Part shown: piece by piece, positions 1 through 10,220 of the stretch | Layout: every line of letters starts with the position of its first letter | Numbering within the stretch: position 1 is the first letter of the stretch | Assembly: GCA_019918135.1 (NCBI GenBank) | Contig: WBZZ01005881.1 | Span: forward strand, 1-30,000 | Source: Paulinella micropora | Taxonomy: Eukaryota; Cercozoa; Imbricatea; Euglyphida; Paulinellidae | DNA length: 30,000 nucleotides | Direction of reading: 5' to 3' | Position numbers and translations under genes: made by a program | The notes under the pieces: generated by a model | Seen by the model: only the letters and a program-made list of their open reading frames with translations | What the model was told of the DNA's origin: nothing | Databases searched by the model: none

Positions 1-1
1 G

Positions 2-1273
2 GCACGTACAGCTCCAGATTTTGAATCATCGGAAAGACACGACCCATCACCCAGGGGACCAGCTAGGATTGGCTATTCTCAAGAATCAGAACAGCTGCAA
101 CAAAAGGCCCCCGATGCAGCATCACCAACACCGCATGACTTGAGCCTGCCGAAGGTACGACTTGAAGGCAAGGAGGACGAGGAAGACGAAAGTCAGAAGA
201 GGACGTCCCGTCAGGATTCGGATCAGGATAGCAGGAAAATCAAAAGCGGTCCCGCTGTGTCACACTCCGTGACAGAGTTAGCACCACCAAACATGCAATC
301 AGCCTCACAAGTGGAGCATTCTTCTACCGGATCCCGCATGTCGGCAAAGTTGCCAGCGAACCATGACATGCCTTTGCAGTGTCTGTTTTGGATGCGAATG
401 ATGGGTCTGGTGACTCCTTTAGACAAAGAGACGCACATGTACATCGCGCTTACCTTTGCAGACAAGATGGCAAAGGACGTTGCGGAGCATCGCAGGCTGG
501 CGTTGCAAGCGAAGCTTCGAGCTCTGTTTCCATCCTGGTTTCGGGCATCCGAGGAACGGGTTTGCCTGGTTCGGCCCCAACTGCCAGAACAGGTGTCTGA
601 TCTCTACCAAAGCGTGGCTTCCTCAGCCGTCAGCGTGAGCAAGGGAGCATTCGTCCCCTCCTCATATGCGGCGGCTGCCCAGGCCGTGAAGAGCGAATCA
701 CAACGTCTCTTGAGCAATTCTCGTCTCTTGAGCAGTTCCCGAACCCCTATCCTGGACTTGGAAGCTGCGAAGGCACTTTTGGAGACTTCGATACGCAAGG
801 CCTTCCAGCAATCGAAGCGGACGCCCAAGCCCCAGCTGGAGCCAGCCACAGTCATTGATGCGCTCAGGTAATGAATAAACTATCGAAATGCGATGCAAGT
901 GTTCGTGGTGTTATACGTATTCGCATTTACTTTTCCTAGGTTCTTGCATAATACAGCCAGCGTGTTTCTAGTCTCAGAAGGCTTCCAGCATGGCAACACA
1001 AGGGTGGCGGAAGTAGCGCAAGCGGAAGGCTTCGTGATTCTCGAACCATTAGTTCACATCAGCCAACTAGTTTCCTGCTTTATCGCGGACATCGGTCACG
1101 ATGCGAGGGTACCGTATTGCGGCCAGCGAGGATGCTACGCCTGGGAAGAGATTAAAAAGTTCGAAGGCTTCTTCGATCGAAACAGTGTTTTACCGGTAAA
1201 ACAGGTAGAGCGCGTGATGCAGACGTTGTGTATGCTGCATCTGTGCTACCGAGATATGCGAGGAACTTCGAAG
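2..1273 (+). CDS. Unrecognised host gene, 5' truncated by window edge, two exons
   Basis: The reading frame is open from base 2, so the gene enters from the left. Exon 1 runs to 867, an intron covers 868-939, and exon 2 runs 940-1273; the splice restores an Arg codon and keeps the frame. The first ~80 residues are charged and Ser-rich (low complexity, likely disordered). The rest is a mixed alpha-helical-looking sequence with Ala/Ser-rich stretches. Near the end of exon 2 the motif YRDMRG follows a leucine/histidine-rich helix and faintly resembles the HRDIRASN catalytic loop of the kinase gene next door, so it may be a degenerate kinase relative. I see no ATP-binding loop or DFG here. Continuation after 1273 is uncertain: splicing to 1371 gives a short tail, while a donor near 1228 would join another frame ending LSPER. 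Confidence 0.55.
868..939 (+). other. Spliceosomal intron, 72 nt
   Basis: Begins GTAATG after CTCAG and ends TTTTCCTAG. Removal joins AG to G, making an Arg codon, and connects two long open frames that would otherwise stop at 869-871. A short intron with a pyrimidine-rich 3' end. Confidence 0.7.
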
Positions 1274-1370
1274 GTCAGATAAAAGCTAGCATTCTTCTTT
1301 GACGCTTGCTTTTGTTCGAAAGAACTAGCTTCAGAAGAGCTGATATGTACTCACGATCTTCTGTTTGCAG
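1274..1370 (+). other. Probable intron
   Basis: Starts GTCAGA after TTCGAAG and ends CTGTTTGCAG. The donor is weak, and the frame after the splice stays open for only about 30 codons, so the exact exon structure here is uncertain. Confidence 0.4.
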
Positions 1371-1467
1371 GTATATGTATTTCCCTCAAGTCTGGCCGTC
1401 GGTCCAAGAACTATGCCGCATGTTGCTGATGCTGTCACCAGAAAGATGATTACCACGATTTGATGTT

Positions 1468-3178
1468 GTGCTCAAAGCCGATCGCTCGCTGATGCAGACT
1501 GGGCAATCCTTTTTTCCGAGTACCTTCTTTGCTTTGACCCAGTCCAGACTTGCAAACCAACATTTTGAGGCAAACGCAACTGTCGTTTCCAGATATTCGA
1601 ATCTGGTGGTGTACGAGCTAGATGGCCATAGCTCCTCCGTGTCTTGGAAGGCGCATTTGTTGCTTCACCAGGACCCGCATTTCCGTTGGCTGGATGTGAG
1701 CTATCAGCTCCAGCTCAAGGACACCACCCCTTCCTCTCTGCAGCAGCTGTCACGAGACATGAAGGCACAACTCTCCTGCCTGCATGCTGTCGAGACAATT
1801 CATTCCATCTTGAAAACCTTCTCAAGCCTTTTTCTGCTGACTTGCGTGCAAGCGGGGCCTGCCCGCGTTGCCTTTGGGGCAGTAACTTCTCCGATGAGAC
1901 GTTTGTTGCGGGCACGTGGCTTTTTGGTCAGGAGAGTTCAGGTTCCTCTACGACCCTAGCCGATTTGAACCTTCTATCCTGGCAACGTTGCTGCATGTGC
2001 AACACTGCTTTGCATTTTTCAGCCCTCAATTCGGAGACCAATCAAGAGATTTTGTACAAATGGGACTTGGTGAGCTTAGAGGAAGAGCAGCGTAAGGTTT
2101 TTCTAAAGTTCGGCCGAGGGCTGCTACTGGATGAGATGACCATCTCCCTTGCTGAACTCTACGAGGACCAAGAGATGAAGCATCCATTGGCAAAAAACTC
2201 AGGGAATCAGAAACTATTGGGAAAAGGGAACTCTGGTCAAGTACTTAAAGCCTTTTATCGAAAGGTGCCAGTGGCTGTTAAGGAACTGCTCCAGGAAAAG
2301 GCCAAACCGGTAATCATCGACCGCGACATGCAAATTGAAACACTCAACCCCGTAGCGCTAGCATTGTTTGCGCTGTTCATTTCTGCAGTTGAATCTTACT
2401 TTTTTTTTTTCTTTTTTTTTTGAAATTGTATATGTATGTAGAGTTTGTTGCCTGAGTGTACATGAATGCATTACAAATGGATGACATCTTCAATGTGCAA
2501 CTTGTGTTCTAAGTGATTGTAAGTATAGTAATTAAAGACACACACACACACACATATGTATATATATAATATACATATATGTAGAGGGTATATATGAATA
2601 TATGCAATAATTCATGCACGCGTGTGTGTGTATGTATATCTAATCGAAGTGCGTATGATATCCTTACAAATGCATGACATCAATAATGTGTACATATCCG
2701 TGCATGCAGACATACTTACATTACAAATACGTATGAACAAACATCTGTACATGAATGAGTCTATCAGGAATAGCATGTTCTTTCTTTGTTCCATCCAGGC
2801 ACAAAAGGCCGATTTCTTCAGGGAGGCAGAACTCAGCAGTCTTCTGAGTTTTGGTGACCGTGTCGTGACATGTTTGGGCGTAAATGTGTCGGATGAACGC
2901 CCCTGTATTGCCATGGAATTGATGGAGAAAAACAGCCTGGCCGAGCACATGCAAACAAGTAAAATCGACGATCTTCTTGTCCTGTGCGATGCTGCCCACG
3001 GAATTTTGCATCTGCACAACCAAGGCTATATTCACCGCGATATCCGAGCCTCCAACTTCCTGGTTAGTATATTCGAAGCTCGTGTCCCCATGTAGACAAG
3101 CTCTGTGGGTTTACCATGCGTTTCCATGTTTGCAAAACAATTCGTTATTGGGTCATTTATTGGGATGATGCATAATAA

Positions 3179-3215
<37 letters not shown>

Positions 3216-4432
3216 ACACACACACACACACGCACGCACACACAACACACACACACAAAAACACACACCCTTCAAACCTCTTCTTTTTCCTGACACGAAT
3301 ATAAACTCACTCTTATTATCTTTCTATCGCTTTGTTGTCTTTTTCATGCTTGCGTGTCTCTCTCCCTCCCTCCTTGCCCTACCCCTTCTTTCCGACGCAC
3401 ACACACACACACACACACACACACCTCTGTCTCTCTTTCTCATTCTTTTCTGTACTTACACGCTTGAAAAAATACTCCTGTTTTCAGGTGGACGGATTGG
3501 ACAATGTGTCTGTTGCTGACTTCGGACTTACCAGGAGACTGACTCGACCGGACGAGATGTTGAGCTACACCGACGCCACTGGTACCATTCCCATTCCCTG
3601 GGCGTGGTCAGCTCCAGAGACCCTGCGTCTCACACCGCAACTGGGCCGTGCGTTTTCGCGCGCCAGCGATGTCTGGATGTTTGGAATGTTAGTTTGGGAG
3701 GTAGTAAGCCGCGCCAAGGAAGACGACTTGTACAAAATAATGAAACGTGCACTGGTAGAGGCTGCACAACCCAGCGTGGCTGGAGAGGTGGATCAGTGTG
3801 TGGCAACCACAGAAACTCCACAACCCAGTGCAGCTCATTGCGTCGATGTTTTTGCAGAGGTCGATCAGTATGTGGCAGCCGCAGAGGATCCACAACCCAG
3901 TGCAGCTCATTGCGTTCTTGCAGAGGTTGATCAGTATGTGGCAGCAGCAGAGAATCCACAACCCAGTGCAGCTCATTGCGACGATGTAATTGCAGAGGTC
4001 GATCAGTATGTGGCATCCGCAGAAACTCCACAACCCAAGGCAGCTCATGGCGATGATGTACTTGCAGAGGTCGATCAGTATGTGGCATCCGCAGAGGGTA
4101 CACAAACTAGTGCAGCTCCTTGCGACAGTGTACTTGCAAAGGTCGATCAGTATATGGCAACCGCAGAGGATCCACAATCCAGTGGAGCTATTAACGACGA
4201 TGCAAAGGATGGTGCAGCTGAAGATGGGAAGGAGGGCCAAGGCAATATAATTTTGAATGCTTCCTACGACTTGTTGCAACAAGGCTGGCGTCCAGCGCTT
4301 CCTCATGACTGCCCTCAAGGTCTTAAGGAACTATACGAGGAATGCTGCCAGCTGGACGCTGCTGCCCGGCCCACGATGCAGCAAGTGCTCGCACGCCTGG
4401 AAAGCTTGCTTTTTGTGCAGCAAAAACTGTAA
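1468..4432 (+). CDS. Tyrosine-kinase-like protein kinase with a repeat insertion in the C-lobe
   Basis: Likely a serine/threonine or dual-specificity kinase of the TKL class. The kinase exons are ~2030-2309, 2799-3062 and 3488-4432, joined by phase-0 GT-AG introns. Motifs in order: glycine loop GKGNSGQV and VAVK lysine (~2220-2285), alpha-C glutamate in FFREAE, catalytic loop HRDIRASN (~3035-3058), VADFGLTR, activation segment ending SAPETL, and helix F SDVWMFGMLVWEV. After helix F come six 24-residue repeats (3782-4207). The domain then resumes with GWRPALPHDCP and ends with a helix containing ARPTMQQV. The catalytic Lys, Asp, Asn and DFG are all present, so activity is plausible. The N-terminal part (1468-~2030) is unsettled: two overlapping frames look coding, implying a frameshift near 1790 or an unrecognised intron. 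Start codon not determined. Confidence 0.85.
2310..2798 (+). other. Kinase intron 1, microsatellite-rich
   Basis: Starts GTAATC after AAACCG and ends TTCCATCCAG. It is phase 0: the AKP codons before it join AQKADFFREAE in the same frame. It contains a T-rich tract (2399-2421), a CA run (~2539-2555) and TA-rich alternating sequence (~2555-2605). Confidence 0.85.
3063..3487 (+). other. Kinase intron 2, CA-repeat-rich
   Basis: Starts GTTAGT directly after the codons ASNFL of the catalytic loop and ends TGTTTTCAG. Phase 0; joins to VDGLDNVSVADFG. Contains (CA)n blocks at ~3181-3260 and ~3398-3423 and a long pyrimidine-rich tract before the acceptor. Confidence 0.88.
3181..3260. repeat. (CA)n microsatellite
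   Basis: About 80 bp of nearly pure CA dinucleotide with a few CG and AA interruptions, inside kinase intron 2. A second CA block lies at 3398-3423. Confidence 0.95.
3782..4207 (+). repeat. Six in-frame 24-residue (72-bp) tandem repeats
   Basis: Units begin (G/A)(E/K)VDQ(Y/C) and contain PQPSAAHC in the less diverged copies. Five units are 24 residues and the second is 22, so the array stays in frame. The last two units are the most diverged. It lies inside the kinase C-lobe, between helix F and the segment leading to GWRPALP. Confidence 0.92.
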
Positions 4433-4565
4433 GTAAAGACCTGACTGTGATTCTTTTATTAGCTGGCAAAATCGTCTGGAGACAGAATAAGAGCGCCAAG
4501 GCGAGAAAAAAATGTCAACTGAGCCTCTCTCGTACGAGGATAAGATCGTGTTTGGTCGGTTCTAA

Positions 4566-4717
4566 GACTTGTTGAAACAAGGCTGGCGTCCAGATTCCTC
4601 ACGCCTGCCCCCACGAGGAATGCTGCCAGCTGGACGCTGCCCCGGCCCACGATGCAGCAAGTGCTCGCATGCGTGGAAAGATTGCTATTTTGAGCAGTAA
4701 AAACTCTGAAGACCTGT
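4566..4717 (+). pseudogene. Decayed duplicate of the kinase 3' end
   Basis: Closely matches the end of the kinase gene (4266-4445): GACTTGTTG(A/C)AACAAGGC, then GAGGAATGCTGCCAGCTGGA and CACGATGCAGCAAGTGCTCG. It lacks an internal segment and the reading frame is broken. It lies 130 bp after the kinase stop, which suggests a local tandem duplication. Confidence 0.88.
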
Positions 4718-5083
4718 CACACAACCCGCAAATGATCTGGTTTGCAAACTATTAACATTTAATAGTTAAAATATTTAATATTGCTAGCGACGTTCAAGCG
4801 GCAAAAACGCAGCTAAATACTTACATGCTTCATTTTTATATAGCTCTACGAAAAGCAAGCGTTCTTCAATTATCAAAGTCGTTTAGTGGAAGAAAAAAAA
4901 TCAATGGGATTTTTGCTACGTGCCACCTGACGATCTGCTACAAATGTCTCCTGTGCTAGCATGCTTTCCACAACTATTTTACACAAACATTTTTATTGTA
5001 ACTCCTGTTAATAAATAACTATTTCCGAAAGTAATAAGTATAGCTAAAGGGTACAATGCAGCTAGTGGAAAACAGAAAAGGGA
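4718..5083. other. AT-rich intergenic, no feature seen
   Basis: A/T-rich with short A and T runs. No long open frame, no RNA gene and no repeat could be recognised. Confidence 0.6.
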
Positions 5084-5176
5084 ACATCAAAGCTGAGAGA
5101 GGCAATAAAAAAGCAAAAGAGTGAAACTGACATCAAAGCTGAGAGAGGCAATAAAAAAGCAAAAGAGTGAAACTGA
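5084..5176. repeat. 46-bp tandem duplication
   Basis: Two head-to-tail copies of a purine-rich 46-bp unit starting ACATCAAAGCTGAGAGAGGC. The copies look identical by eye, so the duplication is recent or conserved. Confidence 0.9.
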
Positions 5177-5381
5177 CTTCAGTTGAACAAGCCGATTCTA
5201 AGCAAAATGCTCCGAATCATCATGGAGAGCAGAGAAAGCAGTACTAGCTAGGTTGGAAAATGAAAGGAAGTCAGTGCTAACCAAAAGGCGTTGAACTTGT
5301 AAGATTAATTCATACTAAGTGAGACTGACACTTTTATTAATACTAGTGACATTTTGAAGGCCCCGCTGTCACTGGGTACAT

Positions 5382-5640
5382 TCAATTGTCAAACTCAGCC
5401 ACTGAGCTGAATTTTAGTTAAGTGCCAGATTATAGATTAGCGGTCAGATTTCGAATTAGTGGTCAGAATTCAAAATTAGTTCAATTTAACTGCTATATAC
5501 GTCCGCAAAATCTGCCCTATCAGTTAAATTAGACTAATTTGAATTCTCTGGCCGCTAATCTAAAATCTGACCGCCAACGACCGCTAATCTGAAATCTGAC
5601 CCCTAACTGAAATTTGATGGCTGAGTTTGACACTTGACAG
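5382..5640. repeat. Foldback (MITE-like) inverted repeat element
   Basis: The left arm (5382-~5492) is an imperfect reverse complement of the right arm (~5520-5640), with a ~27-bp loop. Outer ends are TCAA(T)TGTCAAACTCAGCC and GGCTGAGTTTGACACTTGA; inner ends are CAATTTAACTG and CAGTTAAATT. Each arm also contains repeats of a short TCTGACCGCTAATCT-like motif. No coding capacity, so a non-autonomous foldback or MITE is the best reading. I could not define a clear target duplication. Confidence 0.8.
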
Positions 5641-5707
5641 TAATGCTTACTATTTGAAGTAGTTTGTGTTAGACTAACTTAATAACTTGAATCTGCCGTA
5701 TACTTGC

Positions 5708-5977
5708 TGTTGTGTCCTACAGTAGAAACTTTATTGTATGCCGGGCGCGGCCCACCCGGTATATAATGGTAATACTTACCGTTCCGATCTGTCGGTTATC
5801 TTTGGTCTGAAGGCTACGGCCGGAGTCCCTATTTTAGGTATTCCTCAGTCTTCATATCGTTAGACAGTTTGACTGTTATTCAATATCGTACTATTGTAAC
5901 AGTGACTGAATCTGGAGTCGCTAATAAAATACACTGTGTATGGAAATTTCACTCGTTTCCTCGGAAATTTTCCGACA
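5708..5977. repeat. Possible solo LTR
   Basis: A stretch starting TGTTGTGTCC and ending TTTTCCGACA holds a GTATATAATGG box (~5760) and an AATAAAATAC signal (~5924) in LTR-like order. It is not the LTR of the copia element downstream. No clear 5-bp target duplication was found, so this is only suggestive. Confidence 0.3.
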
Positions 5978-6007
5978 AAAAGAGGTAGAGAGAAAAAGAA
6001 AAAAAAA

Positions 6008-6012
6008 AAAAG
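6008..6012. other. Target-site duplication, left (AAAAG)
   Basis: AAAAG directly before the left LTR, matching AAAAG at 13529-13533 after the right LTR. A 5-bp duplication is usual for copia integrases. The left copy lies in an A-run, which weakens the evidence slightly. Confidence 0.75.
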
Positions 6013-6317
6013 CAACGGAATCTATCTCTCAAACGCAGAGTTTAAGGAAGCTACCCCGCTAAGGGTAAAGAATAACAGAAGAAAAGACTTTTAATAACTT
6101 TGGGTCACACAAAATGTTATGACCTTAACAGAATGGTAATACTCATTTGATTCTAGGCATTCCAGACTATGATTCGTGAATACTATAGAAAGTGTCCTTG
6201 TCAGTAATAAAGGTATTAATAACTGTCCGGCCTATGAACCTGCCTATGACTAAAACTATCCAAATTACCGGTAAATTGACTAGGTGGAGTAACGGTTATT
6301 AATAGTACATTACAACG
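6013..6317 (-). repeat. Copia 3' LTR (305 bp)
   Basis: Starts CAACGGAATC on the plus strand and ends ACATTACAACG. Nearly identical to 13242-13528 but carries 18 extra bases after GAAAGTGTC. As the element is on the minus strand, this is its downstream LTR. Confidence 0.93.
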
Positions 6318-6326
6318 CTCCCCCTT
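6318..6326 (-). other. Polypurine tract
   Basis: Reads AAGGGGGAG on the minus strand, directly against the internal edge of the 3' LTR: the expected site of plus-strand priming. Confidence 0.8.
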
Positions 6327-6744
6327 AGTCGCAAGTCATAGGCTATATTACGGGCCTGTGTGTAATATGAAAAAAATAGTGGTGAGGATCAGCTATGGGT
6401 AACCCGAAGGTCATCAAATCCCAATTTCACATCCTCTATGCATGTATATATGTAGACATGCAGCAACATGTATGAAGTATGTATGTGTTCAAAAATTTGC
6501 AAGCGCTGCCCGTAGAGGGTAGGAAAAATCGAAAAATTTAGATTTCCTATTCTAGGATAGAAAGAAGGATAGAAAAGCAGGGGCGTCGAGCAGTCCGAGG
6601 CTGGATCGCCGACTCGGACTACCATGCGAGGCCGGCAGCCGCGAGACTATCCCTAACTTAAATGCGCAAAACAAAGCTGCTGCAACAAGCAACAAACTGC
6701 ACAAAACACTCAAACATAAGTGAGTGGACATGCAAATCCCGAAA
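6327..6744 (-). other. Copia 3' untranslated region
   Basis: Between the polypurine tract and the end of the pol frame. No conserved open frame; contains TATA/TGTA-rich sequence around 6435-6490. Confidence 0.6.
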
Positions 6745-8415
6745 TTACTCGATCTTTACCGTAAATTTGTTAAGTAAATACTCGAATTGCTCTTTCGGTA
6801 AATATTTTGTCATTACATCACCTATCTGCTTTTTCGTACCTACTTTTACAAACTTAATCTCACCGTCTCTCTGTAGGTGGTGTATAAAGTGTAATTCTAA
6901 AGGTAAGTGTTTAGTTCTATTACCTGACATGCCCCTCTCTGCCGCTAAGATTGTTTGGGAGTTATCCTCAAGTAATGCTATCGGGCTCTTTTGGGCTATG
7001 TTTAGTTCTTGTGTGATGTGTTTTAGAGCAAGTCCCTCTCTAATGCAATCAGTCGCTGCAAATATTTCAGCATCATTGGAACTCAGGGCGATGCGACTCT
7101 GTCGCTTTGATAACCATGCAACGGGATCGCTGCCCCATAGGATCACGAATCCAGTGCGGGACTTACCTGTTTTCTTACAAACTTTGTGAGCCGCGTCGGG
7201 CCACATGGAAAGTTTTGGATAGGTTTGCCCTTCCTGCTCTGACTTAGGCTCATGGTAAGCTAAACCTCGATAAGAGTTAACTAAATAACGAAAGATTCTG
7301 CCTAACATCGCATAAGTTATTCCCTTATCGATAGTTTGCATGACACTTGCCAAACTTAGTGCTTGTTCTATATCGGGCCTTGTCATCTTCGCGAGAAATA
7401 GCAAACGACCAACTAAACTAGGAATTGAAAATTTTCGCAAGCTGGCTGATTCCGACAGTTCCGTGAAATGTTCTTGCGCTGGAGTACTGACGGGTTTAGC
7501 AGAATCGTCACCTACTTCTTTTAGTATCTGCTGTTGATATTTTTGCTGATGCAAAATTATTTTCCCGTTCGATTGCTCTATCTCTATTCCTTTGAATTCA
7601 CGGGCTATACTGAGTCTTTTGAGCGGGAAATGTTTTTCTAATGCGGACGCAAAACGCTCATATGCTTGTTTGTTTGGTGCTGTGAACAACAAGTCATCTA
7701 CATGAAATATTCCTACTATCGCTTCTCTTAAAGTTTTATCATTTTCTACAAACATACATAAATCAGAATCTAGCAGTCTAAAACCTAATTCCTCTAACTT
7801 GGGTGCTAATATCTCATACCATCTTCTTCCTGCTTGAGGTGCACCATATAAGGCACCATCTATACGCCATATCATCCCCTCATGCCCTTCTCTGTCTACA
7901 CTCTCTGGCGCATATGCGTAAACAGGATCATTCATACGAGCATTCAGGTATGCATTTTTAAAATCTATGCCGTATAGTTTGTGTCTGTGCCAGGCAGATA
8001 GTTTGGCAAGAAATAGAAGTGAATGGTGCGCGGCGCAAGGAACAAAGAGCTGATCTGGATTATAGGTAACACCGGGTTCTAACATATCTCCCCGTAAAGC
8101 TAAACGAGACTTTATGAACTTTTTCCCGTTCTCATCTAACTTTACTTTGTGAACCCATGTCAATCTAACTACCTTACTAACTCCTGCCTTGCTTGCCTCC
8201 TTATGGGGTACCCATGTGTATGTGTTAAAGGATTGAAGAGCTTTTAGTTCTGCTTTCATACCTTCTAAAACATCTTTAGCTGTCAAACCTGCCTCTATGA
8301 CATCTTTGGGTACTCTAACGTCTACATACAAATAAAAATCACGAATCTCATCTGCCACCATTCGGTCATCGCATAAAAACATATTAGCGGGACTTTGCAA
8401 CGGTATTCGGGATCT
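6745..8415 (-). CDS. pol: Copia reverse transcriptase and RNase H (C-terminal part of pol)
   Basis: A ~550-residue open frame holds the whole RT-RNase H portion. RT motifs: YGIDFKNAYLNA (about residues 143-154, first catalytic Asp), LYGAPQAGRRWY (184-195) and the FHVDDLLF active-site box (about 232-239, the YVDD equivalent). RNase H follows, with a DAAHK segment, KRQSRIALSSNDAEI carrying a catalytic acid, and a closing region with TKHLPLELHFI. It makes cDNA from element RNA and removes the template in cytoplasmic particles. The frame ends TVKIE and stop at 6745. Its 5' edge is a frameshift near 8400, where the upstream pol frame continues in another register. All catalytic boxes look intact. 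Confidence 0.95.
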   Translation of the reverse strand, partial: RSRIPLQSPANMFLCDDRMVADEIRDFYLYVDVRVPKDVIEAGLTAKDVLEGMKAELKALQSFNTYTWVPHKEASKAGVSKVVRLTWVHKVKLDENGKKFIKSRLALRGDMLEPGVTYNPDQLFVPCAAHHSLLFLAKLSAWHRHKLYGIDFKNAYLNARMNDPVYAYAPESVDREGHEGMIWRIDGALYGAPQAGRRWYEILAPKLEELGFRLLDSDLCMFVENDKTLREAIVGIFHVDDLLFTAPNKQAYERFASALEKHFPLKRLSIAREFKGIEIEQSNGKIILHQQKYQQQILKEVGDDSAKPVSTPAQEHFTELSESASLRKFSIPSLVGRLLFLAKMTRPDIEQALSLASVMQTIDKGITYAMLGRIFRYLVNSYRGLAYHEPKSEQEGQTYPKLSMWPDAAHKVCKKTGKSRTGFVILWGSDPVAWLSKRQSRIALSSNDAEIFAATDCIREGLALKHITQELNIAQKSPIALLEDNSQTILAAERGMSGNRTKHLPLELHFIHHLQRDGEIKFVKVGTKKQIGDVMTKYLPKEQFEYLLNKFTVKIE

Positions 8416-9320
8416 TTCACGGAGTATTGGTGGAATTCCGAATTCAGCATCCGTTCTTCTTCGTCTTCAAATTTAACTATGTGGGTGGGCTGAGGTCTGT
8501 CTCTTACCACGAGTCTATCTCTGGGGTCACACACAAAAGGCAGCGCAAGGCAGTAGAGAGGTTTACCCCTAGCAGTGAGCCCAAGAGAGAAAAGAGAGAG
8601 GCTCAAGAGCTGATAGGTAAGGTAGTAAGAGTGCCAGCGCGTGCATGGGGAGATCGATGGGCAAAGAAAAAGTACGGTGTGAGATGGGAGAGCATAGTAC
8701 GGGTAGGGGTAGTCAGCAGAGTTACCGGGGGTTATGTTACTCTCCGTTACTCTCTGACTCTGCTCCCACGTTAATCCCTTAGATGGTGGTGATTTCTCTT
8801 CGTATGCTCTTCTTTCATGTATTTTTAGTGGATCTGTTGGATCTTGTTCATTTTCATGTTCTTGTGGTTTGATCTTGTGCTCTGTGGGTGGTTGTTGTGG
8901 ATAATGTGGCTCTGGACTTGTGTGTAGGCGTGTATGTTTGTGATCCAGTGTATTCTTCTCCACATGCTCATTTTCATATGCGTGCTCATTCTCATTCACA
9001 TCGACATCGACATTCTCTATCTACCCCTCAGCTTCATCAAACTGTGTTGTTGGGTGGTCGTTGTTGACGTTGTGCGGTGACTTAGGTGATTGAGGTGGTG
9101 ACTGGGGTGGTGACGCTTGTGGACATGTGTGTGGTTGCTCACTGTCATTCTCATTCTTCCCCTCAGAGTCATCATTATCCCACGACACCAGTTTAGGAGG
9201 ATGAGCTTGTTTACCGATTTTGTGAATATTGAATCTCACATCTCTCACTCCGGAAATTATCTTCTTACCGTCCCATACGCGGTATAATTCCCGAAATAGA
9301 TCATATCCAACTAGCATCAC
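8400..9320 (-). CDS. pol: Copia integrase C-terminal region and linker to RT (frameshifted)
   Basis: Two overlapping frames (9021-9320 and 8322-8999). The first starts with the LVGYD segment followed by YRVWDG and ISGVRDVRF, matching the copia pattern after the integrase core (a GYD-type motif and V-x-x-RDV-x-F). It then becomes a His/Glu/Asn/Pro-rich linker, and a stop near 9020 breaks the frame. The second carries more acidic linker and VKDPEYR, joining the RT frame after one more shift. It is part of one polyprotein, not a separate gene. Confidence 0.75.
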
Positions 9321-10200
9321 CTTCTGTACTCTCCCTTCCGCACTTTAGTCTTAGGTACATGTAACACACCCATGCATCCTATTGGTTTTAAGTGAAAGAG
9401 TGCTGGTTTTCTACCTAACAGCTGTTCATAGGGCGAGATTCCTTTGCGTTCCCCGTGAATTGCCGGTAGTATGTTGTGAATGGTTGTGGCTGCGTGTTCT
9501 AATTCTGCCCAGAATTGCGGCGGTAATTTAGCGTGATATCTGATTGCTCGTGCAGGCCCCGCCGTAATATCATTCACCTTTTCCGCAATAGGATTCCCGT
9601 CTTTATCGTTTGTCGCGGAAGTTTTCCAAATAAAGCGAATATTTTTCCACCACTTAATGACTTCCTCCGGAATATCAAATTCTTGATCTGCGCAAATTTC
9701 TTTTACTTTGTTTCCTGTCTGTCTCTCATAAAAGGCTACAGCTTGTTTTAAAAATCTACAAACTCATTCTTATGGGCTAAATAAAAGTCCAGAATGAATA
9801 GTGAGTAGTCGTCGGTGACCAAAAATTTATACCGTTTTCCACCTATTGATCCAGTTGCCCACGGTCCTGATGTGTCTATGTGTAGGATTATACCTGGCTT
9901 TTGGGCTTTTTCTATTGTATTAACTGCAAAACGTGGCAAACGTTTAGACTTTCCTATCATGCAAGATTCGAAGAATCTCACATCACTCTCGTCACCAACT
10001 AACTTAATGTTCAGAATTTTTGCCAATAGGCGCATCTTTGTTAACCCGTAATGCCCACAGGCATAGTGAAAAAGCTTGATTCCTATCTTTCTAGGTTTGT
10101 CTGACTTTCTGGGGTAAGCTTCGTATAATACTATATCTACGTGTGATTCTTTCTCTCTCTTATTTACTTCATGCTTACTTATCTCCTTTTTGTTGTCATT
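9317..10200 (-). CDS. pol: Copia integrase (pre-integrase and catalytic core), frameshifted
   Basis: The pre-integrase segment shows FHYACGHYGLTKMR and ESCMIGKSKR; the usual CxxC pair is reduced to one Cys, so zinc binding may be impaired. Core motifs: HIDTSGPW (first Asp), then after a frameshift in a T-run near 9752, ICADQEF (second Asp) and GNPIAEKVNDI (Glu), with 34 residues between the second Asp and the Glu, as in DD35E retroviral-type integrases. The next frame continues with FWAELEHAATTIHN and SPYEQLLGRKP, typical of copia. It inserts element cDNA into the host genome. At least two one-base shifts interrupt it. Confidence 0.9.
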
Positions 10201-10220
10201 TGTGGGGCCTCCCTCCCCTT

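Noticed and set aside
3032..3293. ORFs on both strands across the CA repeat
   Set aside because: They are translations of (CA)n (His-Thr or Cys-Val runs) inside an intron.
3782..4207. Regular 72-bp repeats considered as a CRISPR-like array
   Set aside because: The repeats are contiguous without spacers, in frame and encode a continuous protein inside a eukaryotic kinase.
8427..8774. 115-residue plus-strand ORF that looks basic and protein-like
   Set aside because: It lies opposite the copia linker region between integrase and RT and has no recognisable motif.
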